NCBI GenBank assembly: GCA_016181005.1 | Contig: JACPAE010000002.1 | Location: 151,424 to 215,423, forward strand | Length of the DNA: 64,000 bases | DNA from: Candidatus Aenigmatarchaeota archaeon | GTDB lineage: Archaea > Aenigmatarchaeota > Aenigmatarchaeia > CG10238-14 > SCSR01 | Direction: 5' to 3' | Shown: positions 1 to 8,666 of the stretch, piece after piece | How the letters are laid out: each line of letters starts with the position of its first letter | Position numbering within the stretch: position 1 is the first letter of the stretch | Translations under genes and position numbers: made by a program | The notes under the pieces: generated by a model | The model's input: the letters and a program-made list of their open reading frames with translations, nothing else | Told to the model about the DNA's origin: nothing | Database searches by the model: none

Positions 1-720
1 CTTTTCCCTGACTGAATCTGGCGTAGGTGTTTGCGACCTGGCTATTATCACATCGGGCTGCACTCCAAGCCCCATCAGTTGCCTCAAGCCCAGCTGCGCC
101 GCCTTGCTCTTGTACTCGTTAAGCGAGCCCGGCTCTATGACATAAGTGACATTCACGAACATTACATTTTCCTTGCCTTCTTCATATCGCAACTCGCGCA
201 TTGCCTCGACAAAGTAGGCATTCTCCAAGTCTCCTACAGTCCCGCCGACCTCAACAAGAACGACATCTGCATTTGTTTTCATCGCAAGTTGCCTGAGAAA
301 GTTTTTAATTTCGCCGGTTACATGCGGGATGAACTGAACGTCGCGTCCAAGGTATTTTCCCGCTCTCTCCTTGTCAATTATAATTTTGAAAATCTTTCCT
401 CCAGTCAAATAATTGTCTTTCGTCATGTCTCTGTGCAAAGCCCTTTCATAAGAGCCCAAGTCAAGATCGCATTCTGTTCCGTCGTCCAAGACAAAAACTT
501 CGCCATGCCTGAAAGGGTTCATGGTGCCGCTGTCATAATTCAGATAGCCATCGAACTTTACCGGAGACACATTCAAGCCGTGACAGCTTAGCAAAGTTGC
601 CAAAGCACCTGAAAAGGTTCCCTTGCCTACGCCAGACATCACGCTGCCTGTAATTATGACGAACTTGGATTTGCCATATTTGTAGCCGTCTGGAGAAGAA
701 GAAAAATGCTCGTGTTCCAT
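1..720 (-). CDS. pyrG: CTP synthase, N-terminal synthetase domain (partial, runs off the window)
   Basis: Converts UTP to CTP with glutamine- or ammonia-derived nitrogen. The ORF track misses it because its stop lies outside the window. The minus strand reads a P-loop-like GSVMSGVGKGT near residue 25, then HGEVFVLDDGTECDLDLGSYER, LTGGKIFKIIIDKERAGKYL, VQFIPHVTGEI and VEVGGTVGDLEN, all CTP synthase signatures. The usual GGVVSGLGKG is altered to GSVMSGVGKG, so the protein is divergent. The ATG at 720 is the first ATG; upstream GTG and TTG codons are in frame, so the start could lie up to about 45 bases earlier. The C-terminal glutaminase domain is not visible. Identification is secure; the start is less so. 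Confidence 0.93.
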   Translation of the reverse strand, partial: MEHEHFSSSPDGYKYGKSKFVIITGSVMSGVGKGTFSGALATLLSCHGLNVSPVKFDGYLNYDSGTMNPFRHGEVFVLDDGTECDLDLGSYERALHRDMTKDNYLTGGKIFKIIIDKERAGKYLGRDVQFIPHVTGEIKNFLRQLAMKTNADVVLVEVGGTVGDLENAYFVEAMRELRYEEGKENVMFVNVTYVIEPGSLNEYKSKAAQLGLRQLMGLGVQPDVIIARSQTPTPDSVREK

Positions 721-777
721 TGCGCCTTCGGCCAATGATTTCTCTTTGGTAGGAGACACAACAGAGTAGTGTTCTGA

Positions 778-788
778 GATTTATAAAG
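778..788 (-). promoter_or_regulatory. TATA box for pyrG
   Basis: On the minus strand the sequence reads gctttataaat about 65 bases before the chosen ATG. It fits an archaeal TATA box with transcription starting near 759 and a short leader. Inferred from position and composition only. Confidence 0.45.
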
Positions 789-874
789 CTTATTTTGTCT
801 CATGAAATTGAGTTTCTTATCTAACGGATTTAAAATTGATGTTTCTATTAATTAACATGAGATTGGGAGAAGCC

Positions 875-1105
875 ATGAAAATTGATGTCGGGAATATAGT
901 CTATTTAACTAACGTTTATTTTGATACTATGAAAAGAGCAATTGTGGGGGTGGAATTACCAAAGGTATTTACAAAAGGCAAAGCATATGAAATTGAACGT
1001 ATCTCGGAACTCGGAACTAGACCACCAATATTTCATTTTTACCTAACAGACGACAGAGGAGAACAAAGAATGATGCATTATAGGTGGCTAAAAACTAGAG
1101 CGTAA
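875..1105 (+). CDS. small protein of unknown function, 76 residues
   Basis: I do not recognise this protein. The track starts it at a TTG at 836, but the ATG at 875 has a gggaga purine tract at the right distance for a Shine-Dalgarno site, so I prefer it. The product (MKIDVGNIVYLTN...) is soluble, mixed alpha/beta in character, and ends with basic residues (HYRWLKTRA). It stands alone between divergent pyrG and convergent ychF, and 180 bases without a gene follow it. No signal peptide or membrane segment is visible. It may be a genuine small gene or a chance ORF; the codon pattern and ribosome binding site favour a gene. Confidence 0.55.
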   Translation: MKIDVGNIVYLTNVYFDTMKRAIVGVELPKVFTKGKAYEIERISELGTRPPIFHFYLTDDRGEQRMMHYRWLKTRA

Positions 1106-1287
1106 TCTAAGGAGATTTTAGGCGAACATAGAGAATTCTTGCAAGAAGGCGGTTATGCTGGGAAAATAACATATAAGCCAGCGAAATCTTCTGAATTCTT
1201 AACAGCTAAAACTTTATCGTTTGCTTCAATAAATCTTTGAAAAAGATTTTGCCCATTGTTTAAATTATTGCAAATAAAATATATAAA

Positions 1288-2430
1288 CTACCTACCGAAA
1301 ACTATCGAGACTACATCCCTATGCTTTAATTTATGGTCGGCGGCCAGCCGCATTTTTGTCCTTGTATCAATGCCTGTAACAAATTTTTCTCCCAGCTGTG
1401 TGTGGACTTTGAATGCAAATTCCTTGACTGTAGCTCCATTAGGTACAAGGAATGCATCGGGCAAAACATTTCCATCCTTATCAGTCAACTTGTTGGCATC
1501 GGCCACAGGATAAACTGCAATATAGTTTAGAACATCGAAGACTGCCTTATTCAAGCATTCCTGCACTCCAGTTGAACCAAATCTGTCCAACACTTCCCTT
1601 TGTATGAATTCCAGCGCTTTTTTCCTTCCTTCGTCCAAGTCGCCAATTACGTGGAAATCGTTACCATGATAATACACCAATTTCTTTTCGTGCGCCTTCT
1701 TTAATGCAACTTCCGATTCTGCACTTGTTGGAATTACTAGCTTGTGAGGTTGTTTCAACTTTTCCAAGTTTTCTTGAGCTGGAGGCAAATCAATTTTGTT
1801 AGCCGCAATGATTATGGGCTTGGACAGTTCCCTTAAGATTTTGGAGAATTTCTCTATGTCATTCAACGAACTTCTTTCAAGTGTTTGGGAAATTTGCTCT
1901 TTCGTAACTTCCAATCCGCTCAACTTTTCATGAAGCAAGTTGATTAAATCTGCTTTGGAAGACGGCAGCTTTAGTTTCTCAAGATTTCTCTTAACCACAT
2001 ACTCAAACCAATAATTTATCTCATCTTCAAGAAATTCTATCTCCTTTCTAGGATCAAAATTTTCTGTAGGCTTTCCCTCTGCGTCCGTAAGCCCGGAAGC
2101 GTCGACAATTTGAATTAAGACTGATGCTTGTCTAATTTCATCAAGAAATTTATTTCCTAGTCCCCTCCCAGCATGTGAACCCGGAATTAATCCGCCTACA
2201 TCAACAAGCTTAACAGGAACGAATCTTTTCCCATCTTTGCAATGCCCATGCTTAGGCTTGCATGTTAAATTGAAATCTTTGCAAACGCAATCGATTGTCG
2301 CATAACCTATTCCTGCGTTGGGTTCTATGGTTGTGAATGGCACTGGTGAAGTTTTTACATCTATCATCGTCGCGGCTTTGAAGAAACTTGATTTCCCTGA
2401 ACTAGGCTTGCCTACCAATCCAATTATCAT
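1288..2430 (-). CDS. ychF: Obg/YchF (OLA1)-type GTP-binding translation-associated protein
   Basis: A 380-residue P-loop NTPase of the Obg superfamily, archaeal YchF branch. Visible motifs are G1 GKPSSGKSS at residues 7-15, a switch region with TTIEPNAGIGY, G3 DVGGLIPGSHAGRGLGN, G4 NKIDL near residue 212, and a C-terminal TGS domain (VPNGATVKEFAFKVH...HRDVVSIV). Known relatives bind ribosomes and have ATPase or GTPase activity. It is the last gene of a minus-strand run that starts at the divergent promoter near 3809, 23 bases after the previous gene, so it is probably co-transcribed with the two paralogous proteins upstream. Length and domain order are normal for archaea. Confidence 0.93.
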   Translation of the reverse strand: MIIGLVGKPSSGKSSFFKAATMIDVKTSPVPFTTIEPNAGIGYATIDCVCKDFNLTCKPKHGHCKDGKRFVPVKLVDVGGLIPGSHAGRGLGNKFLDEIRQASVLIQIVDASGLTDAEGKPTENFDPRKEIEFLEDEINYWFEYVVKRNLEKLKLPSSKADLINLLHEKLSGLEVTKEQISQTLERSSLNDIEKFSKILRELSKPIIIAANKIDLPPAQENLEKLKQPHKLVIPTSAESEVALKKAHEKKLVYYHGNDFHVIGDLDEGRKKALEFIQREVLDRFGSTGVQECLNKAVFDVLNYIAVYPVADANKLTDKDGNVLPDAFLVPNGATVKEFAFKVHTQLGEKFVTGIDTRTKMRLAADHKLKHRDVVSIVFGR

Positions 2431-2453
2431 AAATAAACTAAGGTGTTAAAGAA

Positions 2454-2732
2454 TTAACTTTTAGCTATCATGTAGATTTCCCTTAGCATCCTTTCCATGT
2501 TCTGTATCCTCTGGTCCAACGCCTGATATTCGAGCTTTATGCTCTCCACCTGAGCCATCATCATGTCTATCTTCGCCTTTAGGTTCTCCATCGAAGTATC
2601 AATCGCTTTCGGCTGCATGGCTTGTGCCGGCAAAGTTTCCTGTGGCAATTGCTCTTCCTTTTCCTTGCGCCTTCCGAAAATCAGCCTGAATGGAAAAACT
2701 ATTATGTTTCCTACGATGCCTAATATGCCCAT
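2454..2732 (-). CDS. small membrane-anchored coiled-coil protein
   Basis: A 92-residue protein of unknown family. It begins with a hydrophobic segment (MGILGIVGNIIVFPFRLIFG) followed by a basic stop-transfer stretch (RRKEKEE), a short Q/P-rich linker, and a heptad-rich helix from about residue 45 to 88 that should form a coiled coil. A clear Shine-Dalgarno sequence (aggtgattta before ATG) supports the start. It lies 4 bases after the 171-residue protein and 23 bases before ychF. The arrangement suggests a membrane tether for partner proteins of the operon, which is inference. Confidence 0.75.
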   Translation of the reverse strand: MGILGIVGNIIVFPFRLIFGRRKEKEEQLPQETLPAQAMQPKAIDTSMENLKAKIDMMMAQVESIKLEYQALDQRIQNMERMLREIYMIAKS

Positions 2733-2736
2733 TAAA

Positions 2737-3252
2737 TCACCTTGCCACTACCTCTGGCGATATTCCCAACGCCTTTCGTATCTCCCCTGACAAATCTCCT
2801 GCTTTAATCCTGCATTCCTGCAGTAAGTTCCGCCTTACATCATTGTACAAAGTCCTGAAATAAAGCCAGCGCAGGGACTTGTAAATCCCGCTTTTCTGGA
2901 TTATTGTGTTGCTTGGGGACTCTGTCCTTAGAATGCCTCTGATGATAATCGAGACTTCCCCTTCCTTGTTCGGATCCGTCGGCTGCTTGCCCTGCATTAT
3001 CAGCTCGGAATAGATCTTTGACCAGTTGTCGTAAGTTTTCCTTATGACAAACCTGGAAAAAAACGGTATAGGTTCGGATGTTATGTCCCATCTGAATTCC
3101 CTTTCCCACACGTCCTTTCCTCTGATGTCCCATATGGCCCTAAGCAGCTGAGGCACCACGCTGTAAAGCCTGAAAGGGTTGGGGCCTCTGTAGTCTATTC
3201 TTATCTGCCTGTCCGGCACCAGGCAATCGTCCTCTAAAATCCAACTGGCCAT
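2737..3252 (-). CDS. unknown protein, paralogue of its upstream neighbour
   Basis: A 171-residue soluble protein that I cannot assign to a family. It aligns by eye along its length with the 175-residue protein encoded just upstream. Shared features are a start of the form LxPxxxxxYxGPNP near residues 12-27, the motif EREFRWD near residue 51, an EG..I...G..RTE.P..T..QxS pattern in the middle, and a C-terminal region with Y.....R and EECR or QECR. Spacing is 4 bases on each side, so it belongs to the same transcript. Tandem paralogues of equal size suggest a heterodimer or duplicated subunit, which is inference. No membrane segment is visible. Confidence 0.75.
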   Translation of the reverse strand: MASWILEDDCLVPDRQIRIDYRGPNPFRLYSVVPQLLRAIWDIRGKDVWEREFRWDITSEPIPFFSRFVIRKTYDNWSKIYSELIMQGKQPTDPNKEGEVSIIIRGILRTESPSNTIIQKSGIYKSLRWLYFRTLYNDVRRNLLQECRIKAGDLSGEIRKALGISPEVVAR

Positions 3253-3256
3253 TAAA

Positions 3257-3784
3257 TCACGTTTGCGGTAGGAGATTGAAGAACTGCTTCAGCTCGTCGC
3301 CGAATTGCAGCAGAAGCCCCCTGCATTCTTCAACATACTTTTTCCTTATGCCCTGATAAATCAGCTTGTGGTACATTGTCCGGAACATCTCGTATAGCAG
3401 GCTTCTCTGCCAGACAGTATCTTGAGGGTACTCTGTCCTTATCTTCCCTTCAAAGCTGATCTTTACCGAGCCTTCCTTGCCGAACTCCTTGCTCGGGTGC
3501 GCGGTGCCGTCAATAATTACTGTGATGTCCTGGAAAGTGAACGTGTCCAAGTCCTTGATTGTCTCGAACCTGACATGGAAGCTTTCCCCCCCAGCCACCC
3601 TGTCCCATCTGAATTCCCTTTCCTGGATTTCCTTTTCTGTTATGCCGAACAAGGTTGTGAATATCTTGCGGATGTATTCGTAGGTACGCTGCGGATTCGG
3701 GCCTGTGTACTCTAGAGTGGCCACCGGCCTTGGTATCAGGCAATAGTCATGAATCAATATTCTTGCTCTGGCGAATACTGGCAA
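3257..3784 (-). CDS. unknown protein, first gene of the ychF operon, paralogue of the next gene
   Basis: A 175-residue soluble protein with a conserved FRWD motif, rich in aromatic and acidic residues, of no family I recognise. The start is a TTG (no in-frame ATG precedes the conserved LIPRPVATLEYTGPNP block). The palindromic TATA-like aaatttaaa centred near 3809 lies about 25 bases before this TTG, consistent with a leaderless transcript beginning at the start codon. It is the first gene of a minus-strand series of four (this protein, its paralogue, the coiled-coil protein, YchF). Confidence 0.75.
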   Translation of the reverse strand: MPVFARARILIHDYCLIPRPVATLEYTGPNPQRTYEYIRKIFTTLFGITEKEIQEREFRWDRVAGGESFHVRFETIKDLDTFTFQDITVIIDGTAHPSKEFGKEGSVKISFEGKIRTEYPQDTVWQRSLLYEMFRTMYHKLIYQGIRKKYVEECRGLLLQFGDELKQFFNLLPQT

Positions 3785-3802
3785 ACAATCACTAATAAGA
3801 TA

Positions 3803-3815
3803 TGTAAATTTAAAA
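3803..3815. promoter_or_regulatory. shared divergent TATA element between the 3784 (-) and 3830 (+) genes
   Basis: The palindromic AT stretch gtaaatttaaaag is centred about 25 bases from both the minus-strand TTG at 3784 and the plus-strand ATG at 3830. One TATA element could therefore serve two leaderless transcripts running in opposite directions. Inferred from spacing. Confidence 0.5.
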
Positions 3816-3829
3816 GTATAAAGTATATT

Positions 3830-4012
3830 ATGGTGCTTTCGGAGCTTGCCGGCTGGGGTCTTATTGTCTTGGGTCTGTTCTTCATAATAGCGTTTCCCGG
3901 CATCCAGTCAGGCTTTGGGAGGGGCTACATGCCAGACGAGTTTGCGAATATGATAATTCTGATTGGCTTGATTCTCCTTGGTGTGGGAATCTTCTTGGTA
4001 GTTAAAACTTAA
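3830..4012 (+). CDS. small two-helix membrane protein
   Basis: A 60-residue protein with two predicted transmembrane helices (WGLIVLGLFFIIAFPGI and MIILIGLILLGVGIFLVV) joined by a short polar loop with GRGYMPDE. I trimmed the track start from 3749 to the ATG at 3830 because that ATG is about 25 bases after a TATA-like element. It is the first gene of the plus-strand block that continues with two large unknown proteins, 24 bases downstream. Function unknown. Confidence 0.65.
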   Translation: MVLSELAGWGLIVLGLFFIIAFPGIQSGFGRGYMPDEFANMIILIGLILLGVGIFLVVKT

Positions 4013-4036
4013 TCTGGAGAAAAACGAAATAGTATT

Positions 4037-5800
4037 ATGTCGAATGTTGTCAAAACGGAGATTTACAACGAAGAGCCGGGCATGGGCTTGAACGCCAACC
4101 CGTTCGAAGGCGAGATGTATATTGATCTTACAGGCCCTATGGGCTCTATGAGCGGCTTGTACTACGGGCTTATTTTCCAGCTGCGTAAAGTCGGCTTTGA
4201 GACTCTTAAGATAGAAGAATGGATACAAGTTCCTCCGGTATTCAAGCAGTACTACGATTTGACCATACACCAGAAGGAGCAGCTTGAAGCGCAGATAAAG
4301 GCCGGCCTAGGGCAGATTGCCACAGCCATTCATGACTATGACCTGATTTCGCACGACCTGAGAAAGTACAGGGAATACATGGATTACTTTACAAAAATCG
4401 AGAAGGGAAAGAAGATGATGATGTCTAAAAAGAAGCTGGAGAAGGACGAGGGAGAGCAGATGGCCAAGGAGGGTACGCAACTGCTGAGATCGGTTTTTGT
4501 CGACCAAGTTGACGCGCATACCGGAGAAGGCATTGCCATCAGGACAATCACTCCCAGATGGCCCACAATAATTGTCGACTTTATGAGGTTGGACGACAAG
4601 GATACAGACCCGAAGAAGATTGCACAAAGGCATGGTTTCACAGAAGCCGAGGGCGCTGTGCTTTCGACCAAGAACAAGCTTTTCATGGAATGGAGGGACA
4701 GGCTGTTCAAACCCACTCTGCAGGAAAGGTTCCAGAATGTCAGAAGGCTTGTGGAGATGAGAAGGGCTTCTGTAAGGCAGTATACGGAAATGATCAAACC
4801 TACGATAGCAAGGTATAGGATGATTGATGATGCGCTTCGAACTCCTAGTGCTAGAGGTTTTCATACAAGATTTCTTTTTCCGCCTGGCTCGCAGGCTTAC
4901 TCACTTGACATGACGAGAATTTGGGCATTCCTTCCGTTCGCACCTGCAGAAAAATACAAGGTAACACGGGATTTTTTTGACACTGTGACCCTGTCTGAGG
5001 CAGGATTCAACAAAAGAGACATAGAGATTCTTGCAAAAAATGGCGTGGATGTCAAAGAAACTCTACCGGCTTTGCCGGTTGAAAGGTCTATAGACGATAT
5101 TGTCAGAAGATATATGCCAAACGTGCAGAAAACTTATAATGTGGAAATATCGATACATGACGTGTACCTGGCTCGACAGCGGTTGTCGAACATCTACAGG
5201 ACAAAGGCCATGCAAATGATTGGCGGTGTGCCGCGAAGGGAGAGTTTGCCAACAATGGCAGGTGGCTCCTGGCCGTTCAGCCCTTACTTCGTCTTCCTGG
5301 ACATACCTTTCCTGAGAAATGTCATCAGGCTTCCTAACGGCACAGAACTGGAGGATATGATGGTTGACACCATAACAGTGCAGACAAGGAGCCAGAATGT
5401 CATGATCGTGACCATACTGGAAATGATTGCAAAGGAAAAGGAGCTGGAGAACTACATCAAACAGCTTTTAGGAGAGTTTGGGGGGCCGGATTTGAATCTG
5501 AAGAGCATCGAGGAACTTGTAAAGGAGGAGTATCCGGAAATGTTCGGCGGCGAGGAAAAAAAGGAGCGGAAAGAGGGGAAAGATTTGCTGGAGCCAGTTA
5601 AAAAAGTTCAACATGCTTTAGGCGACGTATTAAGCTCTTTAGGATTAAAGTTTGACGTTTTGCGGGCACGCGGACCCTACGAGTTTGCGATGGACGACAG
5701 GATTGCAGAGATGTTCCAAGTCGAGTCGATGGTTCAAGGCTATCTTTATGTTTTGCGGTATCTTCAGCAAGGCGTAAAAGTTCCTGGTATAAGGATTTAG
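4037..5800 (+). CDS. large protein of unknown function, 587 residues
   Basis: I recognise no domain. The protein is soluble, with a long helical and charged region near residues 80-150 (KKMMMSKKKLEKDEGEQ), a central part rich in aromatic residues and prolines, and a C-terminal segment with GEEKKERKEGKDLLEPVKKV before a final helical block. No Walker motif, cysteine cluster or signal peptide is visible. The stop overlaps or abuts the next gene (1 base apart), so it is tightly coupled to the 608-residue protein. Together with the two nucleotidyltransferases downstream it forms a co-directional block that looks like one functional unit. Confidence 0.8.
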   Translation: MSNVVKTEIYNEEPGMGLNANPFEGEMYIDLTGPMGSMSGLYYGLIFQLRKVGFETLKIEEWIQVPPVFKQYYDLTIHQKEQLEAQIKAGLGQIATAIHDYDLISHDLRKYREYMDYFTKIEKGKKMMMSKKKLEKDEGEQMAKEGTQLLRSVFVDQVDAHTGEGIAIRTITPRWPTIIVDFMRLDDKDTDPKKIAQRHGFTEAEGAVLSTKNKLFMEWRDRLFKPTLQERFQNVRRLVEMRRASVRQYTEMIKPTIARYRMIDDALRTPSARGFHTRFLFPPGSQAYSLDMTRIWAFLPFAPAEKYKVTRDFFDTVTLSEAGFNKRDIEILAKNGVDVKETLPALPVERSIDDIVRRYMPNVQKTYNVEISIHDVYLARQRLSNIYRTKAMQMIGGVPRRESLPTMAGGSWPFSPYFVFLDIPFLRNVIRLPNGTELEDMMVDTITVQTRSQNVMIVTILEMIAKEKELENYIKQLLGEFGGPDLNLKSIEELVKEEYPEMFGGEEKKERKEGKDLLEPVKKVQHALGDVLSSLGLKFDVLRARGPYEFAMDDRIAEMFQVESMVQGYLYVLRYLQQGVKVPGIRI

Positions 5801-5801
5801 T

Positions 5802-7628
5802 ATGGTATATCATCTTACAGTTTCAAGCGGCTTGGGAAGCATAGGAAGGGATCCCAACTTGATGGGTCTTGGGAAGAAGATTCCGTCTATTCTTACTTAC
5901 GGAGTTAATGTCGTGCAGGCGGACATGGAGACTTTTACATCCGCCGAATTGTTCGAGCCTGAGGTCGAGAACCTTGTGAAAAGGTTTGTAGATGATTTGG
6001 GCATTAAATGGGTTATGCACGGGGAGATAGGGCAGACTGTAGCTTTCGAAACAGCATTGCAGCAAGTTTGGAGGCAGGCACACAGGAGATTGCACCAGTA
6101 CATGGACGCGATGTATGACAAGTTTGGCAAGCCGAAGAACATGAGCAAGTATCTGCCTGGTTATATTGACTTTCACATTTCAAACATGATGTCGATTGGA
6201 TATTTTGCCGAGAGGTATCGATTGGCTGGAATTCCTATGCTGGATTTCAAGGGAAGAAATTCTTGGATAGATTTGTTAAATGAAACTCCAGAATTGAAAG
6301 ACTGGTTTAGAAACGAAGGTATGTTATATTTGGTTTACGGTCGTGAGATACCTGTTGTAGTAACTAGCGTCGACCAAATCAGAAATAGGGCATCACAGGA
6401 AGTTTTGATGAGGAAAATTGAGGAGCTAAGTGCCAGGCCTGAAGTTCGCGAAAGAGTTGTAAGAGATTATATTCAAAGGTATGGTCGGCCGCCGGATGAA
6501 AGAAACATGAGGGATGCGATTGGTAATTTACCGGAAGCCCAACCGACAGACGAGGAAATAAAAACTCAAGTTTATGACGAATGGTCTGGAGCGACTGCAA
6601 CTAGATACGTCAGAGGAGCGATTACTGACGAGGAAATCGCTTATGTGCTTATAGCAAAATATCTAGAGTTCAAAAAAAATGATCCTAAGGAGCCCCTGTG
6701 GAAGATGTACTTTCAGGATAGGTCAATGAAGGATCTGGAAGAAAAATGGGCGCCTAAAAAACTTGTGAATACTGTTACCGGTGAAATTTATCTTGATCCA
6801 GAAATTGTTGCTATGGTTGCAAGCAGATATGTGCTTGGGCATTTTGAAGCTGACCCGCTGAAGGAGTATACAGCTGAGATGATAAAGAAGAATCCGGGAA
6901 GGGAAGGAGATTCCTTCTATGAAAAGAGTGCGATTGACAAGCTGAAAATCATAAAGGTGCAGTTGGTTTTCGAAAACCCTGAATTAAGCGAAGGGCAGAT
7001 AGAAGGCCTGCAGAGAATCATACGTGCGGAGCACATGTATTATTTTGCCAAGGCGGCTGAACAAGTATTCAAAACAGACCTGCTAAAGATTCTGATAGAT
7101 CTCAATCACTGGCTGCATAATGCGATAGATCCGGCAAAAGAATTTGAGCAGATGAAGAAAGGAGGGCATGATTTTGGAAAGTATGTGAGGGCCGTTCACA
7201 TTTACGAGCCGTTGCCCATACACCACCATAACCCGTTTGAGATCCCTTCAGACCAGCAGTTCAAGATATACAAATGGCTTTTTCAACTCAGAGGACTGGG
7301 GTTCAAAGAAGGCTATCTTGTTTTCGAACGCGGCGGCGGCCAGAATCCTTTTGAAATAACCAGGACCGCCGTGCTTGCATTAAGGCAGATAATCGAGAAC
7401 TTGGATAAAGGAATTGACCCACAGAAGCTGCCGATATCTTTCTACGGCATCTCGCCAGAAGGAATCCTGTCCGAGCAGAGGCAGAGGGTTATTATGGTCG
7501 AGCATGCAAGGGATCCTTTGCAGGGGCTGATTATCGCACCTGAAGAGCAACATACTGCACTGGGCAAGGAAGCCCTGGCAAAGCCGGGTATGACGCCTGA
7601 AAAGTGGAAGAAGGAAGAGCTGAGATGA
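5802..7628 (+). CDS. large protein with a probable interrupted xylose-isomerase-like TIM barrel
   Basis: A 608-residue protein starting one base after the previous stop. The N-terminal 170 residues contain TIM-barrel-like strands (VNVVQADMETF, IKWVMHGEIG, GYIDFHIS) and the last 150 residues contain others (LKILIDLNHW, VRAVHIYEPLPIHHHNP, GYLVFERGGG), similar in spacing to AP endonuclease 2/xylose isomerase folds with metal-binding His, Asp and Glu. Between them lie about 270 residues with no match known to me, as if a domain were inserted into the barrel. The next TIM-barrel protein (9945) of the same fold is nearby, which supports this reading. Fold assignment is moderate, enzymatic role unknown. 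Confidence 0.6.
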   Translation: MVYHLTVSSGLGSIGRDPNLMGLGKKIPSILTYGVNVVQADMETFTSAELFEPEVENLVKRFVDDLGIKWVMHGEIGQTVAFETALQQVWRQAHRRLHQYMDAMYDKFGKPKNMSKYLPGYIDFHISNMMSIGYFAERYRLAGIPMLDFKGRNSWIDLLNETPELKDWFRNEGMLYLVYGREIPVVVTSVDQIRNRASQEVLMRKIEELSARPEVRERVVRDYIQRYGRPPDERNMRDAIGNLPEAQPTDEEIKTQVYDEWSGATATRYVRGAITDEEIAYVLIAKYLEFKKNDPKEPLWKMYFQDRSMKDLEEKWAPKKLVNTVTGEIYLDPEIVAMVASRYVLGHFEADPLKEYTAEMIKKNPGREGDSFYEKSAIDKLKIIKVQLVFENPELSEGQIEGLQRIIRAEHMYYFAKAAEQVFKTDLLKILIDLNHWLHNAIDPAKEFEQMKKGGHDFGKYVRAVHIYEPLPIHHHNPFEIPSDQQFKIYKWLFQLRGLGFKEGYLVFERGGGQNPFEITRTAVLALRQIIENLDKGIDPQKLPISFYGISPEGILSEQRQRVIMVEHARDPLQGLIIAPEEQHTALGKEALAKPGMTPEKWKKEELR

Positions 7629-7635
7629 TCTGACC

Positions 7636-7749
7636 CTATTCTATCTCGTACTTCTCAAACAGCCTGTCTATAAGTTCTGTGATTGTATCCTGTAAAGCCG
7701 TTTTATCAAATCCTATGATAAGCGTATAATTATAAAAGATTTCTATAGT
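7636..7749 (-). pseudogene. possible remnant of a minus-strand coding sequence
   Basis: A 38-codon open stretch with protein-like composition (IEIFYNYTLIIGFDKTALQD... ending LFEKYEIE) and a normal stop, but no ATG, GTG or TTG start. It sits in the spacer between two plus-strand genes. It could be the tail of a decayed gene or chance. Low confidence. Confidence 0.25.
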
Positions 7750-7773
7750 TTACCACTTCCAAGTGACAGTAAC

Positions 7774-7783
7774 CTTTATATAC
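7774..7783 (+). promoter_or_regulatory. TATA box for the nucleotidyltransferase pair
   Basis: ctttatatac lies about 25 bases before the ATG at 7804, so transcription should begin at or next to the start codon (leaderless). It separates the nucleotidyltransferase pair from the preceding large genes as its own promoter. Confidence 0.6.
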
Positions 7784-7803
7784 AACCAAGTTAAGAGATA
7801 TTT

Positions 7804-8661
7804 ATGTCTTTCGACAGGTTGGAACAGGAGCTGGAAGACGTGGAGCTTGCCAAAAAGCAGGCGCAGCAAAAACCTCACCCGGCGTTGGCGGACCAAAAGG
7901 AAGTTATAGAAAAGGTTGTCAATTACACGAACGCCATCAGGAAGCAGTACGGGGAATTGATCAAGTCTGTTCTTATTTTCGGCTCTGTCGTCAAGGGCAC
8001 GACGGTTAAAGGCTCTGATGTTGACGTCTGGATAATAGTAGATGACACGGCAACAAAAGCCAGTGACGACCTCAACAGGGTTATAGACCATCTTTATTTG
8101 ATAGCAAGCGAAACAAAGGACCTGCACATACAAGTGCACACTCTGACAGAATTCTGGCAGTCGATTAGAATTGGTTCACCCGAGTTTTCCAACTTTTTGA
8201 GATACGGGCTGACAATTTACGACACAGGCTTTATGAAGCCCATACAGAGAATGCTTCAGATGGGGTTGATTCCTCCCAGCGACGAGACGGTGAGCTTGAA
8301 GACACGTGCAGCAAGCACTAGGTACAAGAAGATAAAGCTTGACATCAAAGCGATGGTTTTCGAGCTGAGATACACTGCTTTGGATATTGTCCAGGCGGTT
8401 GTCATGTACCACTACAAGGAAACCCCTGACTACAAGAAGGCTCCGGAATTTCTGGAAAGGATGGTCAAGGAAAAGAAGCTGGAGCCGGAATATGTCGACA
8501 AGTTTATAGAGCTTGACAAGCTCTGGAAGGACATAGACCATGGCGATATAAAGGAAGTTGCGACCCAGCACTTGGAGCATGCATTGCAACTGGCGAAAGC
8601 TATAATTGACAGGATGAAGAAGTTATTGCCAAGAGATTTTGTCGGCGAAGAGAGCATGTGA
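7804..8661 (+). CDS. nucleotidyltransferase (MNT fold) with C-terminal HEPN-like helices
   Basis: A 285-residue protein. The pol-beta-type motif GSVVKG...GSDVDVWIIVDD near residues 60-82 gives the G-S and D-x-D metal-binding residues of minimal nucleotidyltransferases. The C-terminal half is helical (LKTRAASTRYKKIKLDIKAMVF...) and resembles the HEPN partner that usually accompanies MNT proteins; the two appear fused here. Possible activities are nucleotidyl transfer to protein or RNA, but the substrate is unknown. It is followed with overlapping codons by a paralogue. Such MNT-HEPN proteins are often toxin-antitoxin parts, but two tandem fused copies next to conserved large proteins may be housekeeping. 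Confidence 0.8.
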   Translation: MSFDRLEQELEDVELAKKQAQQKPHPALADQKEVIEKVVNYTNAIRKQYGELIKSVLIFGSVVKGTTVKGSDVDVWIIVDDTATKASDDLNRVIDHLYLIASETKDLHIQVHTLTEFWQSIRIGSPEFSNFLRYGLTIYDTGFMKPIQRMLQMGLIPPSDETVSLKTRAASTRYKKIKLDIKAMVFELRYTALDIVQAVVMYHYKETPDYKKAPEFLERMVKEKKLEPEYVDKFIELDKLWKDIDHGDIKEVATQHLEHALQLAKAIIDRMKKLLPRDFVGEESM

Positions 8662-8666
8662 GTTCA

